A stretch of 64,000 nt of DNA from Opitutus terrae PB90-1. GTDB taxonomy: Bacteria > Verrucomicrobiota > Verrucomicrobiia > Opitutales > Opitutaceae. The stretch covers positions 4,473,001 to 4,537,000 of the forward strand of contig NC_010571.1 of assembly GCF_000019965.1 (NCBI RefSeq). Direction: 5' to 3'. Shown piece by piece: positions 17,315 through 26,508 of this stretch; within the stretch, counting starts at the first letter, position 1; every line of letters begins with the position of its first letter. The translations under genes and the position numbers were made by a program. The notes beneath the pieces are model-generated. The model saw only the letters and a list, made by a program, of their open reading frames with translations, had not been told where the DNA came from and searched no databases.

Positions 17315-18130
17315 TTATTCCGGGGCAGGGTTGAACCCCGAAACAACCAGCCCACTCGGTTGGAGTCGCTCGAAGACTCCCTGCAACGCAGGCTCGCTCC
17401 AGATTTCCGAAAGCGGACGCGAGCTCGCAATCCGCACAAAAAACTGCTCGCCGCCCAGAGATCTGTGTTCCTTGCCAAACAACCGCCACATGAACGTCAG
17501 CTTGGGGAAACCGTACCTCCACATCTCCACAGCTCGTCCGTCCAGCAGGTGCCAGAACGCAACGTGTTGCATTGTCCCGCCATTAACGAAGGACCTCAAC
17601 TGGCCAGCCGCGGTGCGGGTCCCGGGCGTAAAGCCCCGGAAATTGTCGCGAGCTTCGGTTGCAGTCCATCCGTTGGTACCCCAGCAAGTATCGGGCGTGT
17701 GAGCATTGACCGTGCGGAGATCGACCTTCCCGGCACTCCAATACGCCACATAGATCGTAAATTCAGCCGGTCCGTTGCGAAAGTGAAGGTAGGTAAAATC
17801 ATCATACCGAAGCGTGCGACTGACCATTTCGCTCCCGAGCTCCGTTTCACTCAAGGGAAGCTCGGTGGTCGACCAACCTCTCGGCTGATAAGCGCGTAAC
17901 GCCGGCACCACCAACGCTGCCACCGGAGGTGTTTGGGTTTCGTACCGCAGTCGAAACCGAATGGTAACAACAAATCCGAGGACGAGCGTGCCAAGTGCCA
18001 CGGCCAGCCCCACATACCGCCACCACCGGTGACTCCGCCATCCGGCCTTCGGTCGGTTTGTTCCTGTGATATACATCCGACCGTCTGATGTTGAGACCTC
18101 TTCTAATGGGGGCCCCTTATTCCCGGCCAT
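17315..18130 (-). CDS. EpsI-like exosortase-associated protein (DUF3485 type)
   Basis: 271 residues from the ATG at 18130; an in-frame ATG at 18076 gives 253. A basic N-terminus precedes one membrane segment (YVGLAVALGTLVLGFVV, about residues 39-55), then an extracytoplasmic domain. The motif AHTPDTCWGTNGW (about residue 155) matches the H-x-P-x-x-C-x-x-x-x-G-W signature of EpsI/DUF3485 proteins, which accompany exosortases and act in exopolysaccharide production and PEP-CTERM surface sorting. It is the last gene of the minus-strand polysaccharide operon and overlaps the preceding glycosyltransferase end. No exosortase gene is visible in the window, which is unusual because the two are often adjacent or fused. 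Confidence 0.8.
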   Translation of the reverse strand: MAGNKGPPLEEVSTSDGRMYITGTNRPKAGWRSHRWWRYVGLAVALGTLVLGFVVTIRFRLRYETQTPPVAALVVPALRAYQPRGWSTTELPLSETELGSEMVSRTLRYDDFTYLHFRNGPAEFTIYVAYWSAGKVDLRTVNAHTPDTCWGTNGWTATEARDNFRGFTPGTRTAAGQLRSFVNGGTMQHVAFWHLLDGRAVEMWRYGFPKLTFMWRLFGKEHRSLGGEQFFVRIASSRPLSEIWSEPALQGVFERLQPSGLVVSGFNPAPE

Positions 18131-19341
18131 TCTCCGACTGACCTAGCATTCGCACCCAGAACAAGGGGGACTATCGCGTCCTGCCCTACGTCCGGCCAAC
18201 AGTAGTCTCGGAAAAGTTCCGGATACCAGCGCGTCAACAAAGTTTTGATTTCTGTCCTAAACCGCTCAGGTCGAAACCGCTCCGCGTTAGCGCGGCATCG
18301 CCGTGGATCGTACCGCCCTTCGAACTCAGACTCAAAACGGCATATAGCATCAGCCAATGCTTTGGGCGTCTGCTCCTCGAAAAATAAACCTGTAGACCCC
18401 TCGATCACCGTCTCCAATGCGCCACCTTTTCGATACGCGATCACAGGACGTCCAGCAGCCTGCGCTTCCACAGCTGTAATGCCGAAGTCTTCAACTTGAG
18501 GATAAAGAAACGCGCGACAGCACTCCATGAAGTTCTTCACCACTGCGAATGGCTGCCGTCCTAGAAATTCCACCGTCGGCCCAGCAATACGCTTGAGGCG
18601 GTCGAGTTCCGATCCTTCTCCGACTACGACAAGATTTCGGCCAAGCATCGTACACGCAGTGACCGCGAGATCGACTCGTTTATAGGGGACAATGTGGCCA
18701 ACGACTAGGTAAAACCCCGCCGATTGCTTGTCCGGCGTGAAGTCGTCCACCGCGACAGGTGGATAAACGACCATCGATTCGCGACCGTAGCACTTCTGAA
18801 TCCTTTCCGCCACAAATCGTGAATTTGCTATGAAATGATCGACGCCCTGCGCCGCCTGATAGTCGAATTTCCTAGAAGTAGCTGCCACGAACTTGAACAG
18901 GAATCTGCCGAACGGACCGAGATCGCGGGCGTATTCTGTGTACTCGCTAAGCATGTCCCATAAATATCTCGGAGGGCTATGGCAATAGCATACATGTCGC
19001 GCTCCTGCGGGGACCCGCACCGCCTTAGCCAGACTAGCGTCACTGGACAGCACCAATCTTGCGAAGCGGGGGACGCGTAAGCTTCGAAACGCCCGAGCGT
19101 GCAGTGGCAGCAACATCTTGTAGCACCAGCGAGCACCCGGTATCCACTGTATCCATGAGGTTATGATAACATTTCCACCAATCCAGCTGGGTATTTGCCC
19201 GCGAAAACTTATGAGCGTCATGATCGGCGCATCCGGGAAAAGGCGCCGAAACTCGCCGAGCACCTTCTCGCCGCCTCTATAAGTCACCAACCAATGGTGA
19301 ACCAGGACACTAAATCCTTTATCCTGTGCGTATGTCGTCAT
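18103..19341 (-). CDS. Glycosyltransferase family 4
   Basis: 412 residues. GT-B fold enzyme: an N-terminal acceptor domain (VLVHHWLVTYRGGEKVLGEF) and a C-terminal nucleotide-sugar domain with the E-x7-E motif in PQVEDFGITAVEAQAAGRPV, preceded by VVGHIVPYKRVDLAV and VVVGEGSELDRL. It resembles WbaZ-type mannosyltransferases, but donor and acceptor are not established. It adds a sugar to the lipid-linked repeat unit on the cytoplasmic face. 22 bases separate it from the upstream methyltransferase. Confidence 0.92.
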   Translation of the reverse strand: MTTYAQDKGFSVLVHHWLVTYRGGEKVLGEFRRLFPDAPIMTLISFRGQIPSWIGGNVIITSWIQWIPGARWCYKMLLPLHARAFRSLRVPRFARLVLSSDASLAKAVRVPAGARHVCYCHSPPRYLWDMLSEYTEYARDLGPFGRFLFKFVAATSRKFDYQAAQGVDHFIANSRFVAERIQKCYGRESMVVYPPVAVDDFTPDKQSAGFYLVVGHIVPYKRVDLAVTACTMLGRNLVVVGEGSELDRLKRIAGPTVEFLGRQPFAVVKNFMECCRAFLYPQVEDFGITAVEAQAAGRPVIAYRKGGALETVIEGSTGLFFEEQTPKALADAICRFESEFEGRYDPRRCRANAERFRPERFRTEIKTLLTRWYPELFRDYCWPDVGQDAIVPLVLGANARSVGEWPGIRGPH

Positions 19342-19363
19342 CTATTGGAACATATGCACCTGC

Positions 19364-20083
19364 TCACATAATAGTCTGAAGTCCCTCATTTAGGTACTTG
19401 CACTGATACGACATCAGCGGGTTGCCGGTTCGTTCCAGTACCCACACCGATGTATGACACGCATCAGTCCAAAACCGAGCCAATAAATTCCCACCAAACT
19501 CGGGCCGGAGCGGATAAAAGCCGACGCCAATCAGCGCCTTTAGCTTATATAGTCCGTGCCCAACACAGAACTCTGTAAACGCTCGCTGACTAAATCCGCG
19601 TACGTGCGGTCCCCATATCCGAATTGACGAGGGCTGATAGCCACACAGCAACATCGCCCTATTATGAAGGCTGGCCAAATTTGGAACCGAAAGGATCACT
19701 ATTCCCCCAGGCCTAACGACACGGGCAATCTCGTCAAATGGACGGAAAATGTTCTTTAAGTGCTCGAGCACTTGATTACAGACCACCACGTCGAAACGAC
19801 CAGTCTCCATCCCAAACTCCTGCTCTTCAATATCGATTATCTTCACCTTAACACCGAGAAGTTCAGCCTCCCGGGCAGGCTCAGCCATCGCCTCCACGCC
19901 CCAGATATCTATCGCCGCAATAGTACGAGCATAGCCTAAGGTCGTTGCGCCGTTCCAGCAGCCAACGTCAAGCAATGCCCCCTTCCGCATAGCGTACTTG
20001 GAGAGACATCTGTTGATCGTTTTGTTCAGGGCAATATGTATGCGGGTGCAACGTTTCATTTGAGTATTCGGTGATGCGATCAC
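19364..20083 (-). CDS. Class I SAM-dependent methyltransferase
   Basis: 239 residues. Motif I LLDVGCWNGATTL (about residues 37-49) binds SAM. FDVVVCNQVLEHLKN and RVVRPGGIVILSVPNLASLH are the usual motifs of the Methyltransf_11/23 type. The ATG overlaps the stop of the upstream glycosyltransferase by 4 bases (ATGA). In this operon it probably methylates a sugar of the polysaccharide or caps the chain. The exact substrate is unknown. Confidence 0.88.
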   Translation of the reverse strand: MIASPNTQMKRCTRIHIALNKTINRCLSKYAMRKGALLDVGCWNGATTLGYARTIAAIDIWGVEAMAEPAREAELLGVKVKIIDIEEQEFGMETGRFDVVVCNQVLEHLKNIFRPFDEIARVVRPGGIVILSVPNLASLHNRAMLLCGYQPSSIRIWGPHVRGFSQRAFTEFCVGHGLYKLKALIGVGFYPLRPEFGGNLLARFWTDACHTSVWVLERTGNPLMSYQCKYLNEGLQTIM

Positions 20084-21177
20084 ATGATGCGCCCAACCTG
20101 AAGACTAAGGAGACCCGTGTACACCTTTTCGACGTTGGCCGCGACACGCTCGATCGAATGATTCTGTAGAACCTGTGCAATCGCAGACCGACGCAACATT
20201 TCGTAGCATTGCTGGTCGCGAACGCACTCCCAAATCCAATCTACAGCGGAGTCTGGGGCATCTCGCGAAAACAGGAAGCCGTTTGCTCCACGCCTCACGA
20301 CGTCCCGGTTTCCCGACACGTCCGTTGCAACCGGTACGGCACCTCTGACCATACCTTCTAGAAGCGCCAACGACATCCCCTCCCAACGCGAGGTATTCAG
20401 GATAAAAGCCGGTGAACCCCACGACCAGACGTCCGCGACAATGCCGTGCATTACCACAGCACTGCCTAACGCCTTGATAGCAGTCCTCCCGAAATCGCTA
20501 GTCGCGTCTAGTCCCTCACCAAAAAAGTGAAATCGAAACCTACTCTCGTTGCCGCAACGTTGTATCAACTGGCGTGCAATGAACAGCGCGAGCACGGGAT
20601 CTTTCTGCCAATTGTCTCTACCCACAAAGTAGACGTCAACGCGCCTCGTCACGTCAGCCACAACGCTCGACAGCGGAGGCGCCACGCCGTTCGGAATCAC
20701 CATTGTCGCACCGTACTTCAATGTGCCCATGAACTCGATTTGCTCAGATTTCGATACAAACAATGTGCATCCGGAAAGGAGTATACCGACTCCCTCGACC
20801 AATCGCTGAAACCAACGATGGGCTCCGGCCGCAAAATGGCATCCGTGTGGGGTATGAATGACCACGCACCGGGCCGCCAAGCAAATGATTTTCGAATATG
20901 CACCGGCTCCTCGGCCATGGGAATGAACTACAATTGGCCCTCGTGTCTCATGGATCAGCTTAAGCATGGTCCAAATGTGGACAAAAGAGAGACTCCGGTG
21001 CGGCATGTCGACGAATGAGACGCCGGGGACGCTCGCAGAAACTCGGGCCCGGAATACAGGCACGTTTGGGCACGCGAACACATAAGAGCAGCCACTGTGA
21101 CTGAGCGCCGCAATTTGCCGCATGTACTCCGGGCCTCCGCCGGTGTCAGCCCTGGCCGATATGGATAGTACGATCAA
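20080..21177 (-). CDS. Glycosyltransferase family 4
   Basis: 365 residues. The N-terminus MIVLSISARADTGGGPEYMR has the Gly-rich acceptor loop of GT4 enzymes. IVVHSHGRGAGAYSKII and HTPHGCHF follow. The C-terminal domain has VYFVGRDNWQKDPVLALFIA and, in place of a perfect E-x7-E, LNTSRWEGMSLALLEGMVRG with both Glu present. It overlaps the upstream polymerase by 32 bases. Role: sugar transfer in assembly of the surface polysaccharide. Donor not identifiable. Confidence 0.9.
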   Translation of the reverse strand: MIVLSISARADTGGGPEYMRQIAALSHSGCSYVFACPNVPVFRARVSASVPGVSFVDMPHRSLSFVHIWTMLKLIHETRGPIVVHSHGRGAGAYSKIICLAARCVVIHTPHGCHFAAGAHRWFQRLVEGVGILLSGCTLFVSKSEQIEFMGTLKYGATMVIPNGVAPPLSSVVADVTRRVDVYFVGRDNWQKDPVLALFIARQLIQRCGNESRFRFHFFGEGLDATSDFGRTAIKALGSAVVMHGIVADVWSWGSPAFILNTSRWEGMSLALLEGMVRGAVPVATDVSGNRDVVRRGANGFLFSRDAPDSAVDWIWECVRDQQCYEMLRRSAIAQVLQNHSIERVAANVEKVYTGLLSLQVGRIM

Positions 21178-22534
21178 CTACGGTTCCTTTCGTCTCACGG
21201 GACGGGGTCCGTTTGGCGTCCGTCCACAACCTGGCCAGCCTTTTCGTCGACTCCTGCGGGCAAACGAGCTGTCTGTCGACTTCCCAAAGGAGTGGCAACA
21301 GTGAAAGAAAATAGTACGTCTCTACTAGAAGCAGAAAACTGAGCATCCCGGTGAAACAGGCGCACCTCAGGCACCCGACCCCAGCCGCTCGAGGAAGGAC
21401 ACGCAGCCTAATACCGCCAAATATTAAAGCGCCCATGGTGAGCACCCCAATCACACCGCTTTGAACGCACACGTTCGCAAATGCATTCATCATCCCATAT
21501 ACGCCATTAGGAATGCGCCTCAGCATCTCGGCATTAGGGGAGAAACCCGCAGGCGCGGAGAATACTTCACTCACGCCAGAAAACCCCGCGCCGAACGGGA
21601 ACCGTGTGACGTGTTCGAGGGTGAAACGCCAATGAAGAAGACGAGATCCGGTGCCGGTGCCGCTGGTGTTGGCGAACGTCAGCAGTTCACGCACACCTGC
21701 AAGTTCAGCTTCAAGGTAGCCGCGAGACCGACTAACCAACGTGAACCCAATCGCGGCGGCTACAAGGAGGACCGCTATGCCAATCACACGTAGTCTTCGC
21801 TCCCGGGACGGAAATCGGATAGCAGCGACGACCAGAAAAGGGGCAACCACTACGCAGATTGTTACTCCCGCTTTGCTCAATGGAACAAGCACGCCAAGTG
21901 CGGCGACGACCATGCACAGGAGTACCATCCCCGTGGCGGTAGGGGCCCGTAGTACCTTTTGCTGCTCCGCCGCCAAAGCGGCACAGCCGCTCAGCAGCGA
22001 AAGCAAAACTAACGTGGCCGACAGAGTGCTCGCCTCGCCGAAGAGAGCGCGCAGCCTCTCAGTGCTGCCGTATTGCATGAAAAATGAATCCATTCCGCCG
22101 TACCTGTCTTGGTAGTTCGGAAGCATATCACGAATGTATACCCCCATCGCTTCGGGAGCCATTGGAAGCGCTGCCACAATTGCAGCACACAAGGGGATTA
22201 GCGCGCAGCGGAACACACCAACCCGATGGAACACGACCAGGGAAATGCTGAACACACTGACCTGCGGCAGCCAAAAACCTAATATACCGATGAGGTTGTC
22301 CGAAGCTCCGGCATTGATGAACTCGGCGGCCACCGCAGCAAGCGGAAGTAGTCCCACCAGAAACAAGCCGCCTATTGCAATTCTCTGGAACACCGTCAAC
22401 GCCAAGGCCGTGGCAAGTAAAACAATATGAACCCACCAAGGCACATACAAGATCGGCGCACACCATAGAAGGATCAGAACTACGGCCGAGGCATTCGATA
22501 CAGCCTGCGTCGTTGTTCTTTTTGGTCTATTCAT
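21146..22534 (-). CDS. Wzy-like O-antigen/exopolysaccharide polymerase
   Basis: 462 residues, with about ten to twelve hydrophobic segments from residue 13 onward (AVVLILLWCAPILYVPWWVH, LALTVFQRIAIGGLFLVGLL). A long polar loop around residues 270-340 contains LLHWRFTLEHVTRFPFGAGF and GVSEVF, similar to Wzy/O-antigen ligase loops. It probably polymerises flipped repeat units in the periplasm. It sits between glycosyltransferases in the operon and overlaps the upstream gene by 8 bases. Wzy proteins diverge strongly, so the call rests on topology and context. Confidence 0.8.
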   Translation of the reverse strand: MNRPKRTTTQAVSNASAVVLILLWCAPILYVPWWVHIVLLATALALTVFQRIAIGGLFLVGLLPLAAVAAEFINAGASDNLIGILGFWLPQVSVFSISLVVFHRVGVFRCALIPLCAAIVAALPMAPEAMGVYIRDMLPNYQDRYGGMDSFFMQYGSTERLRALFGEASTLSATLVLLSLLSGCAALAAEQQKVLRAPTATGMVLLCMVVAALGVLVPLSKAGVTICVVVAPFLVVAAIRFPSRERRLRVIGIAVLLVAAAIGFTLVSRSRGYLEAELAGVRELLTFANTSGTGTGSRLLHWRFTLEHVTRFPFGAGFSGVSEVFSAPAGFSPNAEMLRRIPNGVYGMMNAFANVCVQSGVIGVLTMGALIFGGIRLRVLPRAAGVGCLRCACFTGMLSFLLLVETYYFLSLLPLLWEVDRQLVCPQESTKRLARLWTDAKRTPSRETKGTVVDRTIHIGQG

Positions 22535-23474
22535 GGCCCTTTTTTAAGGATTCACAAGGCGGGCGAACAGGGCTGAGCCGACGCGCCACCTGACAACAAT
22601 GCGAATAGATGCCGGGCAGGCAGGCACGCACGAACAACCTGCATAGGCTAGCGGCGCCTAACCTAGCCGCCGCCACATATTTGACAAATGTACCGCTCGC
22701 CCTGCAAAACCCGTGTCGACTCCGGATCTGCGGCACTACGACTCGCAACCAGAAACATGCCTCGGCCCTGCGCGACAGCCGGCCAACCGATTGCGCCCAC
22801 GCGATGCTGTAGTCGTAATCGCTGTCGTTTGAGATCCGCCCGAGTTTTGCTCGTCCATGGTACACGGCGAGTGTCTCGCCGCAGCAATCTAGTTGAATTT
22901 TCGCCGCCTGAGCCCTTATAGCGATATCCCAATCTTGATGCTTGGCCAGTCCGTCACGGAACGGCACCTGTAACCAGACCTCCCTCGGTGCGAGCAATGT
23001 CGATGTTTGAATATTGCATCCAGCCACGAAGAGATATTCCGCGACGTCCTCCCCTCTAGCGATTGCTCTGACGGGCCTGGGCCGCTCAGGTCCACCATCG
23101 TCCACCAAAATGCGATGATAGCTGATCACCCCGGTTGGCGCCATTGCGATATGTCGTAGCTGAGCTGCCAGCTTATTGGGGTACCATTCATCGTCTGAGT
23201 CGAGAAACGCGACGAATCTCCCCCGACTTTGATTCACGCCAACATTGCGTGCCCTAGCGGCGCCAAACGGGGAGTTGAGTCTCGACACGATCACCCGCTC
23301 GTCCAAGAACTCGGACCCAAGCGCTGAATCGATCGGCTGTAAGGACGCATCGTCGATGATACGCACCTCGATATCGTTACACGTCTGAGCGAGCACTGAT
23401 CTCAGCGCACGGCGCAGTTCAATAGGGCGATCTCGCACTGGGATAACAACGGAGACTAGTGGATGTCTCGACAT
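22527..23474 (-). CDS. Glycosyltransferase family 2
   Basis: 315 residues. GT-A fold: PLVSVVIPVRDRPIELRRAL and IEVRIIDDAS start the nucleotide-binding half, and VAFLDSDDEWYPNKL holds the DxD-type motif (about residues 96-99). RARNVGVNQSRG is the usual segment between. CETLAVYHGRAKLGRIS lies in the acceptor half. It transfers a sugar to the polysaccharide repeat unit in the cytoplasm. Tightly linked to the polymerase downstream (8-base overlap). Confidence 0.92.
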   Translation of the reverse strand: MSRHPLVSVVIPVRDRPIELRRALRSVLAQTCNDIEVRIIDDASLQPIDSALGSEFLDERVIVSRLNSPFGAARARNVGVNQSRGRFVAFLDSDDEWYPNKLAAQLRHIAMAPTGVISYHRILVDDGGPERPRPVRAIARGEDVAEYLFVAGCNIQTSTLLAPREVWLQVPFRDGLAKHQDWDIAIRAQAAKIQLDCCGETLAVYHGRAKLGRISNDSDYDYSIAWAQSVGRLSRRAEACFWLRVVVPQIRSRHGFCRASGTFVKYVAAARLGAASLCRLFVRACLPGIYSHCCQVARRLSPVRPPCESLKKGHE

Positions 23475-23489
23475 GGCGCCGTTTCTGGC

Positions 23490-24284
23490 TCAAAAGCCTT
23501 TCGGGCGCTTCGCGTGCTGCGTCCTGCCTTTTCTCGACTGCCAACCGGGTGCTACCGAGTTTATGCAGGTATGCCTGACCCACGCTCTCGCAAGTTGCAC
23601 GGAAAGATTCCAGATGTCGCGCGCGCGCATCTGCTCTCGGTTGTTCAGCTTTCGCAAAAAGTACCGTACCATTACTTGGTGAGACGCCCAGTCTCTCCTG
23701 CTACTGCGCCCGCCCCAATGAAATTCCGCCACCGGAAATCCCAAGTGATGGAACTCGGCCCAACGATCGAGTCGTAACCAGAGATCATAGTCCATCCCCA
23801 ACAGAAGCCGTTCGTCATACTGTTCTCGCATGGCCAGTTCCCGCCCGATGAACACTGATTGGTGATTAATGCTATTTGCGATCTGAATCGTATCGCGATT
23901 AGCATGCCGCAGATGCCTGAACCCATCACCGGCTTCGTAAAAATCACCATACACGACTATACGATTCGCATTTAGCCTTTCTAGAACGGGCGAAACCCGC
24001 ATCAGAACATCTTCCCTTGCGTATATATCGCCCGAGTTCAAGTAGCTAATCCAGCGACCAGTTGCGAGACGGGCGCCGAGATTCAGGGCCGCCGAGATTC
24101 CTCCGTCGCATAGCCCGGTGGCTGCTGGACCGGATCCCACTACTTCCAAATCCGAATCAGTCGCACCTACTACTACCCACTCAATATCGGGGCAGTTCTG
24201 TTGCTGTTCAATCGAGGCTTTCGTCCTGACGAGTCCAATCCGATCTGCCTTCGTAATGGTTACAATAGAGAGTAATCTGCTCAT
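23490..24284 (-). CDS. Glycosyltransferase family 2 (WcaE-like group)
   Basis: 264 residues. LLSIVTITKADRIGLVRTKA, then IEWVVVGATDSD, and GRWISYLNSGDIY. The NSGD motif replaces the usual DxD, as in the WcaE/colanic-acid-type branch of GT2. NHQSVFIGRELAM, then LLLGMDYDLWLRL and a following FHHLG, are also characteristic of that branch. The ATG overlaps the stop of the upstream GT2 by 4 bases. Substrate unknown. Confidence 0.9.
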   Translation of the reverse strand: MSRLLSIVTITKADRIGLVRTKASIEQQQNCPDIEWVVVGATDSDLEVVGSGPAATGLCDGGISAALNLGARLATGRWISYLNSGDIYAREDVLMRVSPVLERLNANRIVVYGDFYEAGDGFRHLRHANRDTIQIANSINHQSVFIGRELAMREQYDERLLLGMDYDLWLRLDRWAEFHHLGFPVAEFHWGGRSSRRDWASHQVMVRYFLRKLNNREQMRARDIWNLSVQLARAWVRHTCINSVAPGWQSRKGRTQHAKRPKGF

Positions 24285-25222
24285 ATTCCAACAACTATTT
24301 TATATGCCATCGCAATAGCCCTTACAGTCTTTCGCCAGACCACCATATCCAGTGCAATCAGCGCGCAGCCGATTCTCGACAAATCCTGCTTTCCCAATAC
24401 CCAAATACATGCCAGGCCTGCGCGCCTCCTCTCGGTAGGCCATCGCATCACTTCCGCAATCCTCACAGCCCAAAGGGCGCTGGCGCAACGAGCAAGACCG
24501 CGCCTCGTCCCTCGCTCGCTCGCGTGATCCACCAGTTCCTTCTCTAGCTCGGTGAGTGCCAAACGAGTGTCCGATAATATCCGCTCGCTGGCCGACGTGA
24601 CAATAGAACCAGGCCGGATTCTATATGCATAACATATATCTGGTACTACCTTGACGTTACTTGCGTGCAGGAAAAACGCCCCCAAGAATGATATCCCTTC
24701 CATTGAGCAACCGATCGGGAAACGGATGCGATGGTTGTTCACAATCTCTGCCCTCAAGATCTTATTCCACACCGCGAACCGGAGGTGGCCTGCGAGATAC
24801 GACTCAAGAGGCGTTCCGACAATCGGCCGTGGCCGATGAGGCACCCGATGCCCTTCCATGATTTCTTCGGTGCCGAAGACGATTGCATCAAAACGCTGCT
24901 GTTCGCACTGCGCAATCATACACGCAACAGCACCTGGGAGGATCATATCGTCCGCGTCTATGAACCAAAGATATCGCCCACCCGCTGCGCTTGCGCCAGC
25001 GTTCCGAGCTGAACTGAGGCCCCCGTTTTTCTTAGTTACGCACTGCAGCGCCCAGCGTTTCTTGTGCGCTCGAATCACGTCTGAGGTTCCATCAGTCGAT
25101 CCATCATCGACGATGACCACATCCAGCCTATCGTCCCGCTGGCTTTCGATCGATAACAGGCAATCATCGACCCACGGTTCGACGTTGTACGCAGCAATTA
25201 CAATGCTAAGAAGCTTGTCCAT
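24281..25222 (-). CDS. Glycosyltransferase family 2
   Basis: 313 residues. LLSIVIAAYNVEPWVDDCLL and LDVVIVDDGSTDGTSDVI are textbook GT2 motifs. LSSARNAGASAAGGRYLWFI then DADD gives the metal-binding motif at about residues 90-93. The C-terminal part has a hydrophobic, helical tail. It follows the flippase gene by two bases. Sugar donor not identifiable. Confidence 0.93.
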   Translation of the reverse strand: MDKLLSIVIAAYNVEPWVDDCLLSIESQRDDRLDVVIVDDGSTDGTSDVIRAHKKRWALQCVTKKNGGLSSARNAGASAAGGRYLWFIDADDMILPGAVACMIAQCEQQRFDAIVFGTEEIMEGHRVPHRPRPIVGTPLESYLAGHLRFAVWNKILRAEIVNNHRIRFPIGCSMEGISFLGAFFLHASNVKVVPDICYAYRIRPGSIVTSASERILSDTRLALTELEKELVDHASERGTRRGLARCASALWAVRIAEVMRWPTERRRAGLACIWVLGKQDLSRIGCALIALDMVVWRKTVRAIAMAYKIVVGI

Positions 25223-25224
25223 GT

Positions 25225-26508
25225 CTAGAGCGCTCTAGACCGTCGCGCGATCGCAAACCTAAGCACCGCCTCGCCGACGGACCCCAGCACCACCGTCCAC
25301 GCGATCTTGGTTGCATTTCCGGGAAACGCTAAGACTGCGCCGGCTAGTAGCGCCACTATTGCTAATGACGAGAGCAAAACGCTCGTAAAGTACCAACCAT
25401 CCTGGCGATGTGCCAAAAGGCCGAGATGGCCAATAAACGATGATGCTATGAGGCCAGGAAGCGCCCAACCCATGACCCCAAGCAGCGGCCCAGCGCCCGC
25501 GAGCGCAACCCCTCCGACAAGCGAGGCGATCGTTTCCGAACCGATTGCCAGGCACGCGGAGACTATACACCCAGTAGCGACACCGCTATAAACAAACACG
25601 GCTAGTCGACGAGTGTCGGGCCGGGCACAGAACGATGGATATACTGCTCTGGTTATGTTATAGCTGACGCTGGCTACCAGCTCCACGATTTTGCTTCCGA
25701 AATCGAGCTTTGCGATGTCGCCAAAGCTCAAAACGCTCGCTGTAAGCGCAACCGGGCCGCGGTCCTTTATCGCAGTTGCACTTGCGGCTAGCGCTACGCG
25801 CCAATTGAGTTTTAGGCTGCTACTGAGCCTTACAGATGTGACGCTCTGTAGTGTTAGCGACGAGTGCCGGATCAATATCACAAAAAAGACCACACCTACC
25901 AGTAGCTGAGGTGCTAAAGATATTGCATAGAATTCCCCATAATCCGATGCGTCCGACACGCAAAGGTATATAGCACCAATCGACGCAATCCGCGCTATCC
26001 CATAACTGAGCGCTATCGACATCAATTGCTCCCGCCCTTGGTAGTACCACAATGGAAACACCGCGCAAGACAAGACGAGCAGACTTGACCATTGGCCTAA
26101 CGTGCGGAGAACCAAATCCTCTGAGTATAAGTAGTAGATGTTTACTGCGATGGCAGCAAGTATCGCAAGGAACAGTCTGAGCTTCACAAGCGCAGACGTC
26201 GTCGCTCGCAGCTCGGATGGATCGTCCCTCGCAGTTGCTACCTCTCGTGGGCCAGTCGTAGTGGTCCCAAAATCGGCGACTAGCGATACGATCAGTGCTA
26301 GCGCGTTGACGTTCGCATACTTTCCATACACGTCCGCACCAAGTGCTCGCAGCGCGTACGGGTAGATGCATAGCGGTGCCACTAGATTCGCAGCTTGTAC
26401 GATCATCAATGCTGTGAAATTCCGGACCTGCGTAGACGCGTTAGTCCCGCGTTGTCTGGTCGGACACGCTGCAGTAGAGGTCTGCGGCGCCGTGACGCTT
26501 TTTATCAT
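25225..26508 (-). CDS. Wzx-like oligosaccharide flippase
   Basis: 427 residues with about twelve hydrophobic segments. The N-terminal part FTALMIVQAANLVAPLCIYP and YALRALGADVYGKYANVNAL matches the polysaccharide-synthesis (Wzx/MOP) family, as does PLWYYQGREQLMSIAL near residue 150. It moves undecaprenyl-linked repeat units across the inner membrane. A first stretch of about 30 polar residues is longer than usual. Its ATG overlaps the stop of the upstream four-helix-bundle gene (ATGA), and a GT2 follows after 2 bases. Confidence 0.9.
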   Translation of the reverse strand: MIKSVTAPQTSTAACPTRQRGTNASTQVRNFTALMIVQAANLVAPLCIYPYALRALGADVYGKYANVNALALIVSLVADFGTTTTGPREVATARDDPSELRATTSALVKLRLFLAILAAIAVNIYYLYSEDLVLRTLGQWSSLLVLSCAVFPLWYYQGREQLMSIALSYGIARIASIGAIYLCVSDASDYGEFYAISLAPQLLVGVVFFVILIRHSSLTLQSVTSVRLSSSLKLNWRVALAASATAIKDRGPVALTASVLSFGDIAKLDFGSKIVELVASVSYNITRAVYPSFCARPDTRRLAVFVYSGVATGCIVSACLAIGSETIASLVGGVALAGAGPLLGVMGWALPGLIASSFIGHLGLLAHRQDGWYFTSVLLSSLAIVALLAGAVLAFPGNATKIAWTVVLGSVGEAVLRFAIARRSRAL

